A stretch of 10,104 nt of DNA from an uncultured Alistipes sp. (GTDB taxonomy: Bacteria > Bacteroidota > Bacteroidia > Bacteroidales > Rikenellaceae). Below the pieces are notes generated by a model, which was not told where the DNA came from, ran no database searches, and was given only the letters and a program-made list of their open reading frames with translations. A program made the translations under genes and the position numbers. Within the stretch, counting starts at the first letter, position 1, and each line of letters begins with the position of its first letter. The stretch lies in NCBI GenBank assembly GCA_958449275.1, contig CAUDHE010000085.1:1-10104 (forward strand), given 5' to 3'. Shown piece by piece: positions 6,147 to 10,104 of the stretch.

Positions 6147-8053
6147 AAAATAAATTTTGCTATCATTTGCTCGACCTCATCCGACAGAGACTCTCGATGT
6201 CCATATTTCAACAACCCTATATCTATCGCCTTCACGGCATCTTCCAAATTATAATAATCTTCTTCATTAGCATTGATACGGAGCCTGTAAGATTGTTGAT
6301 TACTCACTGTCACTTTATAAAGAATGACATGCGTAGTCCCGCCAGAACATTCTAACAACCTTTCAGTATGCAATTCATCAACACACAAATTAGTTTCAAA
6401 AAAAGTCTTCAAGCGATTTATCAACGAATCATTTCTTTCGTCGATTTCGTTTTTACCCCAATTCGCATAGCTTGTCAAGCATTTGACTTCTGCAATATTC
6501 GAAAGAGAATAAGCTTCCTTCTTTTTAGAAAAAAATCCGTTGCTTGCTTGAATATTCAGTCGTTGCTCAATAGCTATTTTATTACCTAACTTATTGATAT
6601 ATCCCCCTGCTTCTTCTGAAGTCCACGTAAAATAGGTCGAATCCCATTTTTGAGGGAATATATGCTCGATCTGAAAGTCCGCAGGTAATAACGATTGATT
6701 CGAATCGAACAAATAAGTATGCAACAAAATCATCGGTTTGGAAATTTTCGACTGGCTCAAGGCTTTCATCCGGTTTTCGAAATCAACGATAGGACATCCT
6801 AATTTTATTTTACCATATTTATAAACGTCGATACAAGCCTGAAAAATAGGATCCTTAATAGCGTTAACTGTTGGATTTTCCACGAACTTGACAAACAGAA
6901 ACGCCAACAGATTTTTTAAGAAAGCAGGAAGTTCATCTTTGCATCGATCCTTATGCTTAAAAAAGAAAACCGTCGTCGGATATTTCCAATATTCATTGGG
7001 ATAGCATTTTAAACAATGCAGAAGCTGCTTTGTTTCCAATGTGCACAAATTGTTATCATAGCGCAAAAGTTTATTCCAGAATTGCGCCAGATTATTAAGG
7101 TTCTCCATGATGGAGGGATCTTGCAACTTCTCGTACTTATTGTCGGAATAAAATTTTCTTAATCCGATCTCTTTGTCTTTATTGTCTTTAGAAGCCCGAA
7201 TATAATGTGTGTAATATCTGAAAATGTCATTAAGGGATAACCCCGCATTTTCGGTTATTTCGGATAATTCTCGCCAATCGTTCGTAAATCGGTCTTTCAA
7301 ATCTTTTGTTGCACATCGCTTGTACAGTTCCGCTTTGAAGATATCCGAATCTATCAACGGCATTCCGCGATCGTTCAATGTGGAAAATATAATTAAGGCC
7401 GAGTCCAAATCTTTACATTCGATTGGAAGGATAATGCATCTGTCCAAAAAGCACCGACACAGTCCTCGCCAATGCTCCGGATAATTGGTTGCATACTGAT
7501 CACACTGCTCTTTGAAATAGGCATAATTTATGGCATAGTTCGACTTCGATTTTTCAGGGACTTCACCCGTCTCCAATATTTTATGAAATACCTCATTGTC
7601 TGAGGCAGTTGCAACCTTAGATACGATATGATAAGAACTTTTATCCTCAACTTCTTTCGAATCCGGATCGACATTCCATATGCAGGGAGCTATATCGGCC
7701 ATCAATCCAAATACTCTTTTATCGTGAGGCATATCGTTGTGCATCTTCTCCAGTTTGGCATAAAAGGCCCGAAGAATCAAGAACAATGATGTCAAGCGTT
7801 GCTGACCGTCGATTATCGAAATCCCTGCTTCATCTACACAAGAGACGATAGATCCTAGGAAATACTCCTCATGATTATTAAGATTATCCGCGTAAAAATC
7901 TTTTACATCATTCCAAAGCACATCGCATTTCTCTTTATCCCAACTATAAGGACGCTGATATTCGGGAACCACAAAAGTTTTTTTTACACCATCTTTTAGT
8001 GTATCTGTCAACATTTGCTGAATATTCTTTCTACTGACACTCAATTCCGCCAT
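6143..8053 (-). CDS. DUF262-DUF1524 protein, GmrSD-like type IV restriction nuclease
   Basis: A 636-residue single-chain protein with both halves of the GmrSD family. The N-terminal DUF262 domain (ParB/Srx-like fold, linked to NTP binding or hydrolysis in characterised relatives) shows VPEYQRPYSW (29-38), IDGQQRLTSL (81-90) and STLNDRGMPL (224-233). The C-terminal DUF1524 domain, an HNH-type nuclease, shows QIEHIFPQ (461-468, catalytic His 464), NKLGNKIAIEQRLN (487-500), SNGFFSKKKEAY (504-515) and the family's closing W...I..R...L pattern (532-548). About 65 further residues (570-636) follow as an extra tail of unknown role. Characterised relatives (GmrSD, BrxU, SspE) attack phage DNA, several of them modified DNA; that this one does so is inferred. 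It begins 12 bases after mod and overlaps res by ATGA, so it belongs to the type III operon. It is A+T-rich (about 32% G+C in one counted line), which suggests acquisition. Confidence 0.9.
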   Translation of the reverse strand: MAELSVSRKNIQQMLTDTLKDGVKKTFVVPEYQRPYSWDKEKCDVLWNDVKDFYADNLNNHEEYFLGSIVSCVDEAGISIIDGQQRLTSLFLILRAFYAKLEKMHNDMPHDKRVFGLMADIAPCIWNVDPDSKEVEDKSSYHIVSKVATASDNEVFHKILETGEVPEKSKSNYAINYAYFKEQCDQYATNYPEHWRGLCRCFLDRCIILPIECKDLDSALIIFSTLNDRGMPLIDSDIFKAELYKRCATKDLKDRFTNDWRELSEITENAGLSLNDIFRYYTHYIRASKDNKDKEIGLRKFYSDNKYEKLQDPSIMENLNNLAQFWNKLLRYDNNLCTLETKQLLHCLKCYPNEYWKYPTTVFFFKHKDRCKDELPAFLKNLLAFLFVKFVENPTVNAIKDPIFQACIDVYKYGKIKLGCPIVDFENRMKALSQSKISKPMILLHTYLFDSNQSLLPADFQIEHIFPQKWDSTYFTWTSEEAGGYINKLGNKIAIEQRLNIQASNGFFSKKKEAYSLSNIAEVKCLTSYANWGKNEIDERNDSLINRLKTFFETNLCVDELHTERLLECSGGTTHVILYKVTVSNQQSYRLRINANEEDYYNLEDAVKAIDIGLLKYGHRESLSDEVEQMIAKFIL

Positions 8054-8065
8054 AAAATTCGACTA

Positions 8066-9946
8066 TTATATCGTTATAAAAGTTATCCCAGCGTCTTTCA
8101 TTTGGAGAATAGTGTTGGTCTTCAATTGGTCGTTGCCCTCGAAAAGGCGGTCGAGCGCAATGACTTTGTCGGGCTTGGTTGCCAGCACGGAATCCACCGT
8201 TTCCTGTGTTGCCGACTCCAGCATCAATATCAACTCACGGCCATTGACTGCGTAATAGCCATCTTTATGCTCAATCGTGCTGTTCAAATCTTTGCCGCTT
8301 TTCAATAACAGTTCGTAAACCATATTGCCGACGGTGGCATTCTCGGCTACCGGATCTATGAACTCCATGACCTGCTGCTGCCAAGCCTCGGTCTGCGAAC
8401 CGCGAATTTTGCGCCATTGTTTGAAATTGCTGTCTGCAAGTTTGAATACCTTGAATCCCCAATCGGGCATCTTTGTCTGTTGTGCATTGCCAAAATCCAA
8501 TTGCCCGTTCTGTTTCTTCTGTTTGGCTTCTATCTCTGTACGAATCTTTGCACCCGCACGACGAATACGCTCTTTGGCGATATCAGCAATTGTCTTATAT
8601 CCGGCTTTACTGGCTTCGCTATTTTCATCGCAAAGTTCCGGCAATTGTACGCAAATATACTTTCGAGAACCTCCGTCTTCTTGGTTCAATTGCATCACCG
8701 CGTGAGCGGTCGTGCCACTGCCGGCAAAGAAGTCGAGGATAAGGGAATCCTTATCGGATGCAATAAGTTGTAGATATTTGACAAGTTTGTATGGTTTTGG
8801 ATTAGAAAAAAGGGATTGGTTAAAAAGATCATAACAATCCGTCTTTCCTGTTCGTGTGCGGCCAAATCGTTCGTCAAGTAAAAGGCTACGAGCAATCGCC
8901 CCATCTTTTTTGTAATTCTTTGTATAGACATGGCCATCTTTAAAGACTAATTCATCATAACGCTCTTTAACGGTATCTTTTCCCCATCGCCAAGTCGCAT
9001 TGGGGTGCTCGACATCTTTGTGTTGTGGAAAGTAAGATTTGCCATCAGGACCTATTATCTCGAAATCCAAAGATTCTGAATAACGAATACTTTGTTTGTC
9101 CAAACGATCTAACGCATACTTCCCTTTTTCATCTTGTTGATTATATGATGTAGAAACAATTGCTTCTGTATCAATATTTATTGAAAAGGCGTTAGCATCT
9201 TTTGTAAAAACGAGAATATACTCATGATCAACAGCGAAATAGCGAGAATCATTTGCTCCTCCGCTTTTACTTTTCCAAATCAATTGCGCAATAAAATTTT
9301 CCTCTCCAAATATCTCATTCATCAACATGCGAAGATTATGCACTTCGTTATCGTCTATCGAAACAAATATGACACCGTCTTCACGCAATAGCGACTTGGC
9401 CAGATATAGGCGCGGCATCATCATATTGAGCCAATTGCTATGATATTGCCCATTCTCCTTGCTGTTCTTGCGGAACATTCCGTCGCGAAGCATATATCCC
9501 TCATCGTCCTTATCACCAACACGACGCATATATTCCTCGCGACTTTCTGCGAAACGGTCAGGATAGATAAACGAGTCATTGCCGGTATTGTACGGCGGAT
9601 CAATATATATCATCTTCACTTTGCCGAAATAACTTTTCTGCAACACCTTCAGCACCTCCATATTCTCACCCTCGATGAAGATATTTTGTGTGTCGTCGAA
9701 CTCCACCGACTCCTCGCGACATGGTATCAGCGTAGCTGCCGACGGCTCCTGCATTACCCGGAAAGCATCGCTCTTGCCCGCCCAGTTCAGCCGGTAGCGC
9801 TCGTCGGCAAAGTTCACATCTTCGCCCAATACAGCACGCAGTTTCTCCCAATCGATTTTACCCTCATCGAAGATTTCGGGCATAACCGATTGTAATATCT
9901 TGATACGTTCCTCTTTTGGAGTTTGAGAATATCCTTCCATAGTCAT
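8066..9946 (-). CDS. mod: Type III restriction-modification DNA methyltransferase Mod
   Basis: A 626-residue beta-class amino-methyltransferase that should methylate adenine N6 (S-adenosylmethionine donor) on one strand of an asymmetric site and guide Res. Motif IV DPPY lies in MIYIDPPYNTG (about 113-123; bases 9590-9601) and precedes the cofactor motif FAGSGTT (407-413; bases 8708-8728), the beta-class order. The target-recognition domain lies between them, about residues 220-390. Three starts are possible: GTG 9961, ATG 9946 and ATG 9940. The promoter at 9975-10004 would start transcription near 9969, leaving almost no leader for the GTG, so an ATG is preferred; 9946 and 9940 cannot be separated. 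Base composition is mosaic: counted lines are 57-60% G+C at both ends but 27-33% around 9121-9240, inside the recognition region. No tandem repeat that would cause phase variation is present. First gene of the operon. Confidence 0.95.
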   Translation of the reverse strand: MTMEGYSQTPKEERIKILQSVMPEIFDEGKIDWEKLRAVLGEDVNFADERYRLNWAGKSDAFRVMQEPSAATLIPCREESVEFDDTQNIFIEGENMEVLKVLQKSYFGKVKMIYIDPPYNTGNDSFIYPDRFAESREEYMRRVGDKDDEGYMLRDGMFRKNSKENGQYHSNWLNMMMPRLYLAKSLLREDGVIFVSIDDNEVHNLRMLMNEIFGEENFIAQLIWKSKSGGANDSRYFAVDHEYILVFTKDANAFSINIDTEAIVSTSYNQQDEKGKYALDRLDKQSIRYSESLDFEIIGPDGKSYFPQHKDVEHPNATWRWGKDTVKERYDELVFKDGHVYTKNYKKDGAIARSLLLDERFGRTRTGKTDCYDLFNQSLFSNPKPYKLVKYLQLIASDKDSLILDFFAGSGTTAHAVMQLNQEDGGSRKYICVQLPELCDENSEASKAGYKTIADIAKERIRRAGAKIRTEIEAKQKKQNGQLDFGNAQQTKMPDWGFKVFKLADSNFKQWRKIRGSQTEAWQQQVMEFIDPVAENATVGNMVYELLLKSGKDLNSTIEHKDGYYAVNGRELILMLESATQETVDSVLATKPDKVIALDRLFEGNDQLKTNTILQMKDAGITFITI

Positions 9947-9974
9947 ATAAAAACACTTCACCCAATATAATTTA

Positions 9975-10004
9975 CAAAAATAATAATTTTATGAATACCG
10001 GCAA
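9975..10004 (-). promoter_or_regulatory. Bacteroidetes-type promoter of the mod operon
   Basis: On the minus strand, TATTTTTG (9982-9975) matches the -7 consensus TAnnTTTG. A TTG (10004-10002) lies 19 bases upstream, in the expected -33 position. The predicted start near 9969 gives a leader of about 22-29 bases before the ATG choices. No other promoter is evident before the three downstream genes, in keeping with one transcript. Farther upstream, the hexamer CAACCC occurs twice (plus-strand 10033-10038 and 10050-10055, 17 bases apart), a possible but weak binding-site pair. Confidence 0.65.
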
Positions 10005-10104
10005 CTGTCGAACGGCATATTTTTCGGATAGACAACCCATTGGATTTTTCAACCCCAATAACGTCAAAATCCGCATAGGCTAAAACAGCTACATATCAAC
10101 AAGT

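Noticed and set aside
8066..9961. Phase-variable mod with simple tandem repeats
   Set aside because: No tetra- or pentanucleotide tandem repeat is visible in the gene or its leader.
1..10104. CRISPR array, tRNA or rRNA genes, transposase
   Set aside because: No regularly spaced direct repeats, no tRNA T-loop pattern, no rRNA segments and no transposase-like open frame were found.

Overview
The window looks like a Bacteroidales chromosome segment, possibly Alistipes-like. Two promoters carry the Bacteroidetes -7 signature TAnnTTTG (TATCTTTG at 835-842 on the plus strand, TATTTTTG at 9982-9975 on the minus strand). Gene leaders are A/T-rich and lack Shine-Dalgarno sequences, and the proteins resemble Bacteroidetes families. 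The genus is a guess. Base composition is mosaic: 60-base lines counted by hand are about 58% G+C in the MNT-HEPN gene, about 32% in the DUF262 gene, and from about 27% to 60% within mod.

Left part (1-2224, plus strand). Positions 1-127 are a G+C-rich run of stem-loops with no gene. Positions 128-834 hold no convincing gene. A -7 promoter element at 835-843 lies directly before what appears to be a folded small RNA or regulatory leader (about 846-1004). Its 5' end pairs with a segment 117-130 bases downstream, and a third repeat copy at 1011-1022 can compete for that segment. After a leader of about 200 bases comes a 315-residue nucleotidyltransferase-fold plus HEPN protein (1220-2167) whose expected catalytic residues look lost. 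A hairpin follows it.

Right part (10004 down to 2487, minus strand). One promoter reads into four closely packed genes: mod (type III DNA methyltransferase), a full-length DUF262-DUF1524 protein of the GmrSD/type IV restriction kind, res (type III helicase-endonuclease), and rhuM, which is broken by a frameshift near its 3' end. Spacings are 12 bases, a 4-base ATGA overlap, and 5 bases, which fits a single co-transcribed defence operon. Mod and Res should form an ATP-dependent type III restriction-modification complex. The DUF262-DUF1524 protein, sitting between mod and res and translationally coupled to res, may add attack on DNA whose phage modifications defeat Res; that is inference.

The most notable items are the candidate structured RNA with competing folds, the insertion of a type IV-like nuclease inside a type III operon, and the frameshifted rhuM.
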